From the NCBI GenBank assembly GCA_027294185.1, contig JAPUME010000099.1, positions 1-5,141 of the forward strand: 5,141 bases of DNA, in the 5' to 3' direction. This stretch comes from Acidobacteriota bacterium. GTDB lineage: Bacteria; Acidobacteriota; Terriglobia; UBA7540; JAPUME01. How positions within the stretch are numbered: position 1 is the stretch's first letter; every line of letters begins with the position of its first letter. The notes under the pieces are model-generated. The model did not search any database. It was not told where the DNA came from and saw only the letters and a list, made by a program, of their open reading frames with translations. The translations under genes were made by a program, and so were the position numbers. Positions 4,811 through 5,141 of the stretch are shown here, piece by piece.

Positions 4811-4813
4811 AGG
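4808..4813 (+). promoter_or_regulatory. Ribosome binding site of the second glutamine synthetase gene
   Basis: AGGAGG lies nine bases upstream of the ATG at 4823, an ideal Shine-Dalgarno site that fixes this start. Confidence 0.85.
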
Positions 4814-4822
4814 AAACTACTT

Positions 4823-5141
4823 ATGGCCACGACGAGCGATGGCGAACAGAAAGTACGGAAACTGAAAACACCGGAAGAAGTCGTCGCCTTCTGCCGAGCA
4901 AACGATGTGCAATTCGTGGACTTCAAGTTTACCGACCTAATCGGCACCTTGCAGCACTACACTCTCCCCGCCGACCAGGTGGATGAGAGTGCGCTGGTCA
5001 ACGGGCTGGGATTCGACGGGTCCAGCATCCGCGGTTTTAAGGAGATTCACGAGAGCGACATGTTGATGATGCCCGACATCAGCAGCGCCTTTATGGACCC
5101 TTTCTTCCAGCACAAGACCCTCAGCATAATCTGCAACATCA
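4823..5141 (+). CDS. glnA: Glutamine synthetase type I (GSI-beta-like), N-terminal part
   Basis: The first 106 codons are present and the gene runs off the window. Family role: ATP-dependent amidation of glutamate with ammonia, the entry step of nitrogen assimilation, in a cytoplasmic dodecamer. Visible hallmarks of the N-terminal beta-grasp domain are FVDFKFTDLIGT (31-42, with the conserved Asp38 that contributes to the neighbouring subunit's active site), GFDGSSIRGF (63-72), ESDM (77-80) and MDPFFQHKTLSIICNI (91-106). DPFF and the ESDM-L-M-MPD pattern are as in E. coli GlnA and typical of GSI-beta. The position of the B. subtilis feedback Arg62 is Glu here, so it is a distinct paralogue from the minus-strand gene and probably under different control. 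The catalytic domain and any adenylylation Tyr lie beyond the window. It has its own strong promoter and ribosome site and is read away from the other paralogue. Confidence 0.92.
   Translation, partial: MATTSDGEQKVRKLKTPEEVVAFCRANDVQFVDFKFTDLIGTLQHYTLPADQVDESALVNGLGFDGSSIRGFKEIHESDMLMMPDISSAFMDPFFQHKTLSIICNI

Noticed and set aside
1..5141. Search for mobile elements, CRISPR, toxin-antitoxin or defence genes
   Set aside because: No transposase motifs, terminal inverted repeats, regular repeat-spacer pattern or small paired genes were found. The large frames are all accounted for by metabolic and envelope genes.

Overview
The window looks like a chromosomal segment of a free-living, diderm (Gram-negative-type) bacterium. 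The evidence is a secreted outer-membrane beta-barrel protein, a lipoprotein solute-binding protein, and genes with clear Shine-Dalgarno sites. Coding DNA is moderately GC-rich with a G/C preference at third codon positions, and the intergenic DNA is clearly more AT-rich. The combination of an OmpL-like (BBP2) porin with two type I glutamine synthetases recalls Acidobacteriota, Verrucomicrobiota and related environmental lineages. That placement is inference and cannot be settled from this window. No transposase, CRISPR array, tRNA, rRNA or phage signature was found.

Layout, left to right: (1) the possible 3' end of an unidentified gene (to 118, +); (2) a 225-bp leader with two short GC-rich hairpins that share arm sequences; (3) a complete periplasmic sugar-binding-type lipoprotein gene (344-1372, +) closed by a good intrinsic terminator (1405-1440); (4) a 341-bp gene-free stretch with that terminator, a long-range inverted repeat, a weak promoter candidate and a hairpin next to the ribosome binding site of the next gene; (5) a BBP2-family porin (1714-3048, +); (6) a 109-bp convergent gap with a GC-rich hairpin; (7) a complete glutamine synthetase-family gene of the GSI-alpha type on the minus strand (3158-4492); (8) a 330-bp divergent intergenic region with a 16-bp palindrome, phased A/T tracts, a good sigma-70 promoter and a potentially folded leader; (9) the first 106 codons of a second, distinct type I glutamine synthetase (4823 to window end, +).

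Functionally, the right half looks like a nitrogen-assimilation locus: two different GlnA-type enzymes read outward from one control region, with an outer-membrane porin converging on one of them. The minus-strand enzyme is the most interesting object. It has all metal ligands and most glutamate-binding residues of GSI, and exactly the length of Bacillus subtilis GlnA. However, the normally invariant catalytic Arg of the 'NRS' motif is Val, and the Asn before GSGMH is Glu. It may therefore be a divergent gamma-glutamyl ligase or a regulatory paralogue rather than the housekeeping enzyme, a role the second gene could fill. The left half (a binding protein without transporter genes in view) has no evident functional link to the right half.
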